64,000 nt of DNA from Acanthopleura granulata. Lineage: Eukaryota; Mollusca; Polyplacophora; Chitonida; Chitonidae. This document shows positions 1 to 11,200 of the stretch, piece by piece. The notes under the pieces were generated by a model that saw only the letters and a list, made by a program, of their open reading frames with translations, made no database searches and was not told the DNA's origin. The position numbers and the translations under genes were made by a program. Within the stretch, counting starts at the first letter, position 1, and each line of letters starts with the position of its first letter. The DNA lies in NCBI GenBank assembly GCA_016165875.1, contig JABBOT010000002.1:39999073-40063072 (forward strand). Reading direction: 5' to 3'.

Positions 1-220
1 AACTCAAAACTGAATTAAGCACAGCTATATAGATTGTTTGAAAACTATATATGTAGGGGCACTTTTACTCATATTTTTGGTTCTTTGAAGTGGAATTAAA
101 TGCATTAAAATTTTGTGATGGGCTTTATGAACCATACTGCCAGCGACAAGAATTCTGGCGTCACACCGCCTTTTTTCTTAATTCCACACCGCCTTTATTT
201 ACCTCCACGGGGATCGCCCC

Positions 221-556
221 TGTGGCCTGGTGGTTAGAGCTTCGGTATCTCGAAGTCGGTAGATCCGGGATCAACACCTGATCGAGTCATATTAAAGCCT
301 TCAAAAATGATACTTGTTGCTGCATCGATTGGTGCTCAGCACTGTGGATAGAGCAGCCAAACAGCACTGGTCGGCCTGGTGTCAGTATAATGTGATTGGG
401 AGGGGTGTCATGTCCACATGATGTTTCAGTGGCGGCAGCACTTTGGCGGCATGGACTCACCCTGCCACAAGACAAAGTATATATACATTTTAAGGACTTA
501 TCGTCATCTTAGGACTGAAATATTGTTGAGCACGACGTAAAACCCAAGCATCCATA
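221..556 (+). repeat. tRNA-headed SINE, family A (old copy)
   Basis: The 5' part resembles a tRNA promoter, with an A-box-like stretch (TGGCCTGGTGGTTAGAGC) and a B-box-like GGGATCAACACC. The body contains a GGTCGGCCTGGTGTCAGT block that is also present at about 24,606. The copy ends in the GAAATATTGTTGAGCACGACG-type tail shared with other SINEs in this window. Decay relative to the 24.47 kb copy suggests an old insertion. It is not a functional tRNA, because no acceptor stem closes after the B box. Confidence 0.75.
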
Positions 557-2280
557 CATAACTCCAGGGCAAAATCTGTGAACATTATTTACAGGAAAAA
601 GCCTCGTAAAAATGAACCTAGTTGTCAGTAAAAAGACCATTAAAACTGTATCTAAAAATGCCTTCACTGAATTTTTAATTTGTTTTTATTAACCAAAATA
701 AACGCAGTCAAATGTTTTAATTGTATGGTGGGTCTTATGGATCATATTGATAATGTGAGTCACCAGGCTTGACGTTTTACAGCTTAGGCCTACACTTTAT
801 CATTTCCGAGCGATCAGTCTCCCATTTCCCATTTACACAAGGTCATCACTGATTACTGTCAGACAGCATTACCACTTTAAACTGTTTGCCTATATATTTT
901 ATAGACATATTCCCATGTAGTTTCAAGGCAAACTTGACCTAAAAGGCCACTGGGAATTATAGAATAAACCCGTTAAGCCTTAGAGTAAGCCTTAACACTG
1001 TCTTCTTGGGAACAATATAAGCCGATTTTTTTTTGCTAGTACGAACTAGCACCCTACAAATGTCAGATTTAATGGTCTTTGTTGACAATTATTCCTGTGT
1101 TCGGTACGACGAGTGCTAATCTTCTAACACTCTGGTGGTTCTACTGCTGTTCAGGCGTTTATCGGGGAGTCAAATACCTACATCATATCTGTCCATTCCG
1201 AGAAAACTTTGTGAAATTTCGGAATAAACTGTCTTGAACAATTTATAGATTGTGTTATATCCAACAAAAGGAGCCATTCGTCTGTATTCTGTCACATCTG
1301 TTTACTGTTTTGGGGGTCTGGAAGCTGAGTCCTATGAGGGCAGTTTAGAGGTGGTCAAAATTGTCACCGATTTACCGAAGTAGTTCCGACTTTGGTGTAT
1401 CTGTTTCAGCATCCCTGAAAGGTTTTCTTCTATTTGGACAATTAGATGGCATTGCCATTGTATAGCACAACGTAACAACCGTAAGTCACGTTTGCAGGCA
1501 CTCATTTGCCCCATGATACACTATGTCAGAGATTCCAGTGATTCGGTCAGGTAAACATTAAAAAGAATGTTTGTTGCAGGCAACACGATCTACTCGCTAT
1601 ATTAGGGCTGGCTCAAACTTTTCTTTTCAAGAACTCTGAGGACATTTCCGGACAAAAAAATAAAAGCTCCAGGAAACTCCTTGAAAATTTTAATTCTGCG
1701 AGGAGCATATCATTCCTTTTTTTTTTGGGGGGGGGGGAAATTCAAATCCTGGAACGAACCTTTCAAAACAAATTGTTAACGTTATTAGACCGATTGATCG
1801 TTGTTGTCACATTTTACATGGCCCAATTTCCCTTACCCAGTTACACCACCCATACACGTGTCACTTTGGCTCTAACAAGAAACTGGGCCAGTACCTTCTA
1901 TTCAATAGCCTTGGTAGCATGCAGTGTAAAAATCAATCAGTGTAATAAAAGGCAATGGCTAAATCAATCAGATAATAAAAGTGCAATGGCTAAACAAAGT
2001 TAAGCTATGTGGAAGTGACATCACAGATGGCGCTGCTTATAGTCCTCCCCTTTCTCCTGCTGGTAATTCAGTAGTGTAGCATTTACAATATTATCAGGTT
2101 GACAAAACACGGAGTTTGTAAGGACTTTCAGTGGGAAGAAAACTTGGAAGTGTAGAGTTTATTTACCTGGGAGAAAAGCGAGACAAGAAATTTATCCATA
2201 GTAAAGCACATTTCTACTACTTTTTTTTTCTTTCTTTCGGATAAACATAGCAATTTTGACGATAGTTTTAAAATGTAGCA
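557..2280. other. Intergenic stretch without a supported gene
   Basis: AT-rich DNA with only short, stop-interrupted frames and no recognisable domain. It includes a T-run followed by a G-run near 1,718-1,737, which could be a sequencing or assembly weak point. I see no repeat family or RNA gene. Confidence 0.5.
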
Positions 2281-2334
2281 TGAACGCAGGGCATGAATAG
2301 GACAGAAAGTTGATATAAAACTGAAATGGTCAAA
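2281..2334 (+). repeat. 54-bp direct repeat, left copy
   Basis: This segment begins TGAACGCAGGGCATGAATAG and recurs at 4,529-4,582 in the same orientation with about six mismatches. The similarity stops on both sides. The pair brackets the broken SGNH-hydrolase frame, so it may be a terminal or split direct repeat of one retroelement. That link is inference. Confidence 0.75.
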
Positions 2335-2874
2335 ATTAGAAAACCAAATTACAATATCAAATTATTGTAATGTGCTTTTTGTAATGGCGACAACTAGTTT
2401 TTGTCGTAAATGGGGTGCTCTGCCCTGCAATACATGCACTTTAACCCCTTCGTACGCAGTAACCTCGTCCCATAGTCTGGGTCATGTTATGAGGCATGTA
2501 ACGTAGTAACGAAGCACTCATGCTTCACTATTACTCCTCGTGTAGCTATAGTAACGCACGCATTCTGGTTCACCACGAGGGTTGTCACTGATCACTTGCG
2601 CTATATCATGGCCTTTGTGTACATGTACGTCTACATGCTACTGGCTGGGTTCCTTACATATACTAACGTTTCAATAATCTTGGTTTAAAAGACAATAGTT
2701 TTATACCGTTCTTGATCTGAAGAGGCAGGACGGAAGGTATCTAGAGGAGAGGCCAGTCACCTCCCTTGACGACTTATGGTTTGTATACATACAGTGTTAT
2801 TAATTAATACAGGCACAAGCTTGTGTTTCATTCACTTCGTTATGTTCCTACTACCAGTAACAATGATTTCCCGG

Positions 2875-3428
2875 GTTTTCATTCTGGGCCGTTCTTTTAT
2901 AAGGCGTTTAGACGCTTTCATGGATTCATATTTGGAGTTTTTTTAATTTAGGCCTGGATGGAACTAAAATTCAGGTTTACTGTCACAGAGTTTCCGGAGG
3001 TACTGTTAGACCTGGACCCCGAGGGTTACAAAGTTTGTCTGTTAACTACCCGTATGAGGTAGATGCGGTTTTCCTCCAAATTGGTGGAAACGACCCGTCT
3101 CAGGTGGGCTGTAACGCCGAAAAATTTTTGCAAAATATGTACAAACTACTTATGACATTAAGTTCCTTATTACTGAAAATTACTTCCTCGTTATTCCCAA
3201 CATGTGCCACCTAATTACAATTCCAAAGTAGTTGTGGTGAACGAGGTATTCAAACAGCTGGTCGCTAACAATAATATAACTGCATTTTGGCCTCCTAGTG
3301 GACTTTGGAACCCCAGTGCCAATGTAGTGTCAGGTGATGGAATGCATCTCAACCAGCAAGGGATGGCAAAATATGCTAAGAGCATCATTACAGCTCTAGG
3401 TCACATTAAGAGGAAAGATTTCATTTAG
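2875..3428 (+). pseudogene. Broken SGNH/GDSL-type hydrolase frame of a retroelement
   Basis: Conceptual reading gives all four SGNH signature blocks in order. A GDSL-like ILGRSFIRRLD lies at about 2,881-2,913 (block I serine), VSGGT at about 2,985-3,000 (glycine), LQIGGND at about 3,074-3,094 (asparagine) and DGMHLNQQG at about 3,336-3,362 (catalytic Asp/His). The frame changes at a T-run near 2,938-2,947, where a TAA ends the first frame, and again near 3,190-3,204. No intact protein can therefore be made from this copy; the last 74 codons are open to the stop at 3,426-3,428. SGNH esterase frames of this kind are known accessory proteins of retroelements, including Ngaro-type tyrosine-recombinase elements, in marine invertebrates. 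No reverse transcriptase or recombinase is recognisable nearby, so the element is a fragment and its class is uncertain. A decayed host esterase is less likely because there are no splice sites that restore the frame. Confidence 0.65.
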
Positions 3429-4355
3429 ATTAATCCAGGTAATGTAAACTGCCCGGTGTAATCCTGTATAGAACTAATTTTGTGTTTTTGCTTCACTACC
3501 TGCTCTTTTATCTCTCCGTAACAATCGTAATAGAAATGGATTTATATCTCACGATACGTTAACTACATATGTGTTATTGTATAACTTTACACGTGAGATT
3601 AAGTACGTTGAGTTCTGCCGTCACCTTGAGCTTGTTAAGCAGAAGTTGCTTCTAAACTTTCTCTGAAATACAGTTTTGTGACACCTTGTGAGTTTTCCTG
3701 TGTCACAGGCTTTGCTGTCACCATGCAATAGGTGTTCACGCTAATTACCTTCTAACCGCTGTGCGGTTTGTTTTTCTTTTTCGGTATCTCATTAATGGGG
3801 TCTGACATGTTGTGGGTTTTCGTACCTCTGCAGAAGGGTGTCTTTTGTGTACTCCAGACGTTGTACTATATTGGCCTTGTTCCAGTTTCTGCTGCGAGTT
3901 GTGCACCTATGTATTGTTAGACAGATTTCTCTCGTGTGCCCACTGTATATTTTATTATCTTCTGTCATGGGTTTGTGTGCCCACTGTAATGTGGTGTCCG
4001 ATATCAGCCATGGAGATAAATGCGTTTACCTTTTTTCAATCATTCATAATCTCGCTTTACGTTGGTGATGTTCATGTATCCTGGGTGCTCTGCTGGGGGT
4101 TTGATATTCACATACACTCAGGCCGTATCATTTCTACAAACAGTTTGAATACCTTCCACTAATACAGATGTTTGTCCATGTGGCCTTATAAGTTTATTAT
4201 TATTACAATTTTTATGACTTCAAATACTTTGTTTTTGACAGTCTGGTGCCGGGGTGCTCTGCTACATCATTCTTTAGGTATTGATTAAAACACATTTTCT
4301 CATTTCACCTGTTGTCTATTGTTTGATTTCAGATTACCCTCTTTTAGTTTTTCGG

Positions 4356-4541
4356 AATGCCTGCTAAACGTCGGGCGTCTTCGAGTGTCGCGGCAGAAGT
4401 GGGCCGCTTGAAGCGAAAGACACAGTGAACGGTCCCAGAGGTTGCCCCCTCGGCTTGCAGTTGCCCATTAGTCAAGACTGTGACTGAGGAAGTTATCAGG
4501 TGCCTCCAGGAGAGAGATCTGCTCCCGCTGAACGCAGGGCA
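4356..4541 (+). pseudogene. Possible retroelement frame remnant next to the SGNH fragment
   Basis: A frame starting MPAKRRASSSVAAEV is basic and serine-rich and reads 23 codons to a TGA. The same frame then stays open for about 36 more codons (ending in LLPLNAGHE) before a TAG inside the right-hand direct repeat. The basic start resembles the N-terminus of a nucleic-acid-binding protein, but no zinc finger or known domain is visible. It may be an eroded start of another frame of the same element. Function is not assigned. Confidence 0.22.
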
Positions 4542-4582
4542 TGAATAGGGCAAAAAGTTGATATGAAACTGAGAAGATCAAA
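4529..4582 (+). repeat. 54-bp direct repeat, right copy
   Basis: Partner of the copy at 2,281-2,334, 2,248 bp downstream in the same orientation. The first 21 bases are identical, and later positions differ at scattered sites. Confidence 0.75.
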
Positions 4583-4719
4583 TAAAAAAGTGTTGTTTTC
4601 TTGGGTAAGATGAAGTAGAAAGTGAATATTTAAAATAAAAACCGTTGGATTAAATTAAAGGTATTACAATTTAATAGGAAAATATCTTTAAAAAGAATAT
4701 TTATTGTTTGACAAATATT

Positions 4720-4938
4720 ATAGAGCGCACTCAGGAATATTTAACTCACAGACGAGAGCAAGCATTAAATAATTGTGGAAAGAAACCGGACATAGTTCAG
4801 AGGAAACCCATAGCCATCCGGAGATTGCAGGCAAACTTCATTGCTTCTGAGTGGAGAAGAAGTAGGCCTACGTCGGCCAGATCTGGACGTGAGGTCACAG
4901 CATTCACACTGATGAGAGGCTCATGGGACATTGTGAAA
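4720..4938 (-). repeat. Heavily decayed SINE, family B
   Basis: The order of recognisable blocks matches the minus-oriented family B SINEs elsewhere (for example 26,290-26,500). These are CACTCAGGAATATTTAACTC (the tail), AAACCCATAGCCATCCGGAG, GATTGCAGGCAAACTTC, and a head-like CACTGATGAGAGGCTCATGG. Divergence is high, so this is an old insertion. The small open frames here are only readings through it. Confidence 0.6.
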
Positions 4939-7900
4939 TATGAATATTTATCATGATTTAAAGATAGGATACTTTTAAAAGTAAATGCAAGATAAAGTCT
5001 CACTATATAATTAAGATTTGGTCATTAAATACTCCTGGAATTTCATATTATTATCTTCGTATGTCTTACTACATGTATTATTATTTTTTGTTACTTTAGT
5101 TCATATAGCCTTACCCACCAATGGTTCCCAAAGGGTCATCTTTAGTCTCAACAGGCTGAATAATTCTGATAGCTGCCAAACAACAGTCTCTCCATATTAA
5201 GCCACACACTTTCGTAATGGTTTATTATTCCAAGTGGCGGATTTGTGAAAATAAATTGACATAATTTGTCATTGCTTGATTCTTTTAAGTTGCCCGATAC
5301 CTACATGACACCGACGAATTTTTGAGCTGTTTCATCCATTTCCGACATTGTGGTCCTATACTGAACTTTGACAGTGTACCCAATAGTCAGTAACTTTTCT
5401 TGGTGAAAACAAGTTTTGATCCGTTTCCCCCAATTTGGAAAAAAATATGTCTTTTTTGTTCTGGTATAAATTTGACCCAGTTATTCTATCAGCTCAAAGA
5501 GGCGTGTCTGCTTTCACAATTTGATGCTTCTAGAGTGCTTGTTTCTAGATGCAATAGTTTATGAAAACCCAGTGTTTGAAGTCACCTCAAACATTCCCAT
5601 ATGTACAATTCACTTAAGCATCCGAATCCAAGATATAACAAAAGGAAAGAGAATTTTAAACAAAACTTCCGTTTTAAGGTCATCGTATACTTTACGATCC
5701 TGCAATTGCACTACGCAATAATCACACCCCTTTTAAACCGATCAGGTTCTTATTCTTCTTTCGTTTTGTTTTGTTTTTGTTCTTCTTGTTGTTGTTACAA
5801 CAAGAGGAGGCCTACATATACCCCAGACTTTGTTGAGAACAATCTTAGTCAGATAGGCCGCTATCCAATTAGGCTTAAGGGTTTAACACCGCCGTGGTGG
5901 TGTTCGGTGTGTAGCCCGATATCGCTGAACCTTGTTTCGTACCGAATCAAATCCCAAGAATCCTATACTTTGTTCACTATGCGGCCCCTGAACCTTCGCC
6001 TGTGCTGTACAGGAATAGTCTTTCCTCTGCTTGAACCACACCACATTCCACCGCGTTTCGCTAAGTTTAGACTAAATCCTTCATGAATACGGTGCAGTGT
6101 TACATGTATATATATTAGCTTAATAACCCAGACGAATTTGTTCATCATCGGGAGCACAAAAGGTTTGAGGCCTAGAATATGTAGATCTTACCTTCAAAGG
6201 GCTTTTTTTAAGTTTTGTATCCTACGCTCTAATTAGGCTGGACATCGCCTAAAAAACAAAAATGTCAGTTTAATTAGCACAATCGAATACAACAACCCAA
6301 CCCGTACTAAAACACGCGCCTACGTATGGTAATTACGGCTTGGTATTTCATGAAGGCTTACACAGATACGGATGATTTCCCCTTTCTTAAACTAAGCCAT
6401 TAAGGCTGTCCCAGCGAACATAATCGACATTTAAGAAATACTTACACTTAATTATCAAATATCTTGAAGCGATTATAGAACTAGTTTGATTCATGTTTCA
6501 ACAGTGATAATGAAACCGAATTCAAGTCTGTAGGAGGCTGGGTTAATTGACCGTTTCTTAAGCAGCCTTGGTAAAGGAGTTCAAGGTAAGAATGGCCAAA
6601 CTTTAATCAGACTATACACAGGAAACAAAATTTTAGCATTGGTTTGTTTGATGTACTCGATTAGGCTAGCTAAGTTGACAATTAGCAACAATTATGGGCC
6701 TTTTTAAAAGGAAAAAGCACATGAATTGTCATTTAAGAAATGTTGATCATAATGGACAAAGCCACAGAGAATATTTGGGCACCATTATGGTTTTTAACCA
6801 TGCTAATTAAACTTCAGTCTATCAGGCATACGGACTACTGATCCTCTCTTAAGCAGTCTTAGTACACGAGCTAACACTTAAGAAAAGGCAAACCTTAATC
6901 AGACTACTCAAGAGACAATATTAGCGTTGCTTTAGTTGATGTACTAATTACACTCATAATTTTTGCAAATTATGAGGCCTATCTTAAGTGGATAAAGTAC
7001 AGCACAGGCAGTGAAGAAATATCGATCCGTAATTACCATATCTTGGAGTGTATTTTAGTACTGGTTTGGCTGGCGTACTCGATTATTCAAATTAAACTGA
7101 TATTTTTGGCTTTGACGTGGTGCCCAGCCTAACTTGTGTACGATACAAAACTTCGGAAATCCCTGTGGAGGTCCTATATATCAGATCTGCGTATTCTAGG
7201 CCTCAGATCTTTTAATCGCGATGAACAAAACGTTCTGGGCTCTAAACCATATATACTTTGTATTTTGACTAAAAAAGCCCAATTTGCTGTGATAGTCGTA
7301 GACCAATTTTGCCCCTCTCCCTCCACTCAATTTTCTGAAACTTTCGACGCCGATGCTAGAGTTGCTATCCCTCCGTACATGTGAGAATCAAGTACACGAT
7401 ATCTGTCCATTCGGAGATCTATCAAAGAAGAGCAGGGATCAGATCTTCTTTGAATTTTCTTCTAAACTCGGAAGTGCTGATTATGTTCGTTATGGCCCAC
7501 TTTGATGCATTCAGAACTCCACGTCCTATCCAACAGAGGGGGCAATATTCTTCAGTGCTATATCATCTTTGTTACAGTTCTATGAAAGATCTTACATACC
7601 CGAAAATTTACTGAGAATCTATTCAGACACGCCAGGTATGTCTAACAAGCCAGTGCTGTCTTCAGCATGGCATTCTAGTAAGGCAGCACTATGCATTTGT
7701 CGACTCGGTGTTGAGTCAGGCCTACTGCCCGGAGACATCGCTGTGGCATGGTCGAAACAATGCTGATATGTAGCAACGTTAAACAAGCAAACAATACCCC
7801 AGAATGGATACCATCTTGTGTACAATACCCATGCTTACACATCGTCCCTTTTAAATGACATATGATAGTCAACAGTCTATATACATGTATTTGAACTCAG

Positions 7901-8204
7901 GGAGCTTAAATACAGCTCCAATACATGATGAGGCTGTACGGCAATCGACAATAACTCCCTGTTTTATATCATTACATGGCGGAAGAACTGAATTGAAGGA
8001 GAAAAAGACCATCATTTGGCTGTATTTTTTCATTTGGAAACTGGCAAACAATATGTGTCAGATGACTCATCATGACAAACTAAAATGGTGATGCCTGTTA
8101 CACCTACCGGTTATCATACCGCGGCGTTACGACTGGGCTGTGTGTGGAGACATTTGCTGGTTAGGATATTGTCTGTAAACCTCTTTTAGTGTTACAGTTT
8201 CACC
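4939..8204. other. Intergenic stretch without a supported gene
   Basis: I see no domain-bearing frame, RNA gene or intact mobile element. The block at 6,440-7,110 is a diverged tandem duplication, listed separately. A SINE-like tail with GTAGCAACGTTAAACAAGC lies near 7,769-7,790, too short to classify. The longest frame (5,601-6,086) has low-complexity composition and no recognisable motif. Confidence 0.5.
6440..7110. repeat. Diverged tandem duplication, unit about 300 bp
   Basis: Matching landmarks recur in the same order. CTTAAGCAGCCTTGGTA at about 6,557 pairs with CTTAAGCAGTCTTAGTA at about 6,847. AACTTTAATCAGACTA pairs with AACCTTAATCAGACTA, and TTTGATGTACTCGATTA at about 6,646 pairs with TTGATGTACTAATTAC. 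A third, weaker match (GGCGTACTCGATTATTC) lies near 7,071. Copies are much eroded, and no coding potential is seen. Confidence 0.6.
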
Positions 8205-8299
8205 CACACCTTGCACGGTTTCCTCACACCATAATACTGGTTGTTGCCGTATAAGTGAAATATTCTTGAGTACGGCGTAAATCATCAACAAAATAAAAA
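8205..8299 (+). repeat. 3' part of a family B SINE
   Basis: Contains GGTTTCCTCACACCATAATA, then GTATAAGTGAAATATTCTTG, then AGTACGGCGTAAATCATC and an A-rich end. These are the same tail blocks as in the full copy at 22,636-22,884. The tRNA-like head is missing or unrecognisable. Confidence 0.8.
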
Positions 8300-11200
8300 G
8301 TATTTACGTGTACAATGTCTATTGGCTGAGGTTTTCTTTTCCAATTTCGTAAAGCTTTTGTTTCATGTTCTTGAAATAACATGATTGGAAAATGAAGACT
8401 AATATGGATTTTTGTCTTTAAATTATGCTGTTATTATTAAATTTTCATTTTTAAATTTTTTTTATTCTTCAGCAATTTATTGCGTTCTAAGGCTATTCTG
8501 TAACACTCTGTCTATAGCAAGACGCCATCCATGTGACAGGGCCGGCCGTGGTCTAGTGTTTAAAGGTGCTAAAGTGTTTTAATCTCTGTACAGGACACAC
8601 GAGGATTAAAGGATTAATGACAAACACAAAATTGCTTTCTCCGTTCATATGATCGAATAATCTGTTGGTTGTGTAAAATGAATTTGTGAGAGCTGAAGTT
8701 ATTTATTAAATTATTTTAAGATATCAAGAAATACTGCATGCGCTTGAAACATAAAATGATTTGCCATATGCTCGTGGGGCACGGGGTGCGATGTGCATGC
8801 CCAAACAGTGTGCAGTGAGGTGTAGGGGGGAGGGGAGCCATGATGATTGCTTGTCCTTAAACCTGAGAAGGAGACTGAGTTCACATGGGGATGGGGGAAG
8901 CGGTGGGGATTTGATTTGTAAGGGCGTTTTCCGGTCCAACGGAGCGATGTACAACCGTCAGTATTGAGTTTCCTTCTAACCTGGCATGAGGCTGTAGAGG
9001 GCGCCATGTGGCCCGCCGCGGAGCACGCTAAGAGTCTTGGCGCACTGTAACTTACAGTAGCCCACACACCCAGCCGGCCTAAGCACCCAACTCCTTTCAC
9101 GCTGTACCTGTGGTCCACTATTTTTGTGCTTACCTCTCTATTTGGATCACCGCTGTTTTCTTCTGTCAAGTCATTCGGCTCTTGTTACAAGTCAGGGTTT
9201 ACAGTTTGTTCTGGGAGTGTGCACCTACAGAGGGAGTGGTTAGCCAGCCCGCCAGCCCTAGGTGAGAGAGATGTGGAGTTGCAAACATAGAGCGAAAGGG
9301 CGGGGAGATCCAGTGTCTCTATATACCTCTATAGGTTCCACTGCTGAAGGCCATACAGCCGTCGATAGGACAATCTAATAATAGTGGGCTAGGCGCATGC
9401 CTCTGAGCGGACTCATGCATGACTTCTGCAGTACAGCTCATTACAGCTGTCCTCCAACAGCACGTCAGAGGGACATATGATCTAACACGGGGAAAACATG
9501 CAATAGCAGTGGAGGTGGATACTCCACGTATAGAAAGCGGCGACATGGTAATTAGCCAATACAGGTAAGGTAAACAGGCCTTGTTTTCATGCCTGCTCTT
9601 TGGATCACCGGTACTTTCTTGTCAGGAATAACTATAGCGTTGTCCAAGCGATTGCGTTCAGTGCCATTTTCCCATGTTGGATTATTTTAGGTTTGTTACT
9701 CAACGGCTCTATTAGATACCTGGTGGACAAATAATTGACTGACTTTTGTCGCGCCGGTAAAACACGGTGTTATTTGTTTTGGGGGTGGGATCAGGGAGTA
9801 CTGGCGACCTGTTTTACTGCGTTGTACAACTATTTCTCTGTTGTTAGTAATGGCCGATCCTAGATATATCAGTATTGTCATTAGCATTTGCCTGTCATCG
9901 TATTCGTTAGATTAAAACAAGGTCATCTACGCTTCTGGAATTCTCTGCGACGTTACACCGATACCTGTTAAGAGAGGAACGACATAATGATTATGAAAAA
10001 AACGTCTACTATGCTTTAGTTTTGTTGCCAATGAATATGTAGGGTCCATTTAACAGCTATGTGCGGCTTCAACTCCACACACTACATTAACAGCGGCATG
10101 TCGGCCATATATCGATCGAAATAGTAATTAACAAGAAGTACCTAATTGCGGAGAGAACTAAGTCAGGTGCATTGTCTGAACCTCTATAAACGTGAATCAT
10201 GTACGGAATTAAGTGTTGCTCTGGCACGGGTCGTGTGTCAGTGCGAGTAAAGATACGCGTGTGATCATACATTGTGGTAGCTAAGTCCAAAGCGCCTTCA
10301 TTTGACTATAAGGCGTGCTTATAATATAGGGTAACGTTATGTTTTGTCTCCGACAGAGTATTTAGGTTAAGCAGTTCTACATACATGAAGACTTTTTATG
10401 TGTATGATTTATGTTCTTGTCATGTGAAGTAAACTTCTGTCCATATTAGAAGTTTTATATCCAGTTCAAAAATTTGGAGTAAAGCTGTTACATACATATA
10501 GATATATAGATATATGGATATAAATGGCTGGTTTTCTGCCTCCTTGGTACTATTTGTAAGAGTGCGTGCCGGACAATTGGTGAAGTTCGAGTGGAATGTT
10601 GATACATGTATCGTTCTAAATCTGATAAGGTTTCCTGTCGAGGTTATTAAAACGGAAGTGGATGCATACATGGATCCTGCAATACCGCAGATTAAGCCGC
10701 ATGATATCTCAATCGGAATGTCGCATGTAGTGATGACGAATAACTAGTCAAGAGTACGTCTTAACATACAGCGGTACTCTTTATACGTCTGGATTCACAT
10801 ACATATATCTCTGTAGCAATAACTTTGTGTGCACCTGTTTTTATACATATGACAGGTTCATCATAAGGCACCCGCCGAAGAACACAAGGATTCTCTGTGA
10901 GAGGGACAGTGTATATTAGGTGGGCTTAATCAGTCATACAGTTTACCTGAAAGACAACTCTGTGTCGGGTCCACTCATTTCTCCAGCTACACACGAGCTA
11001 AGTTTAGCTCGTTTTCTTTAGACAACCTCATTTATTCGCAGGTCAAAACAAGTCCATAAAACTGCTGCCGTACGGTAAAGCAAGAAACACGCGAAGGCAT
11101 TGAATACAATGGGAACAAGGTTTATTTAAACATGATTTGTAAGCATAATATGTTGACACGTAAACCCGGATGGATGTGGGTCGCAAAGTCTGGTTATAGA

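Noticed and set aside
1718..1740. T-run followed by G-run as a structured regulatory site
   Set aside because: A single homopolymer junction with no surrounding signal; more likely slippage or an assembly weak point.
5601..6086. 161-codon plus-strand frame
   Set aside because: Low-complexity FCFCSSCCCY stretch from a T-rich tract and no recognisable motif; chance frame.
8711..9169. 152-codon minus-strand frame
   Set aside because: Composition is irregular, no domain or splice context is seen, and an overlapping frame on each strand is equally open.
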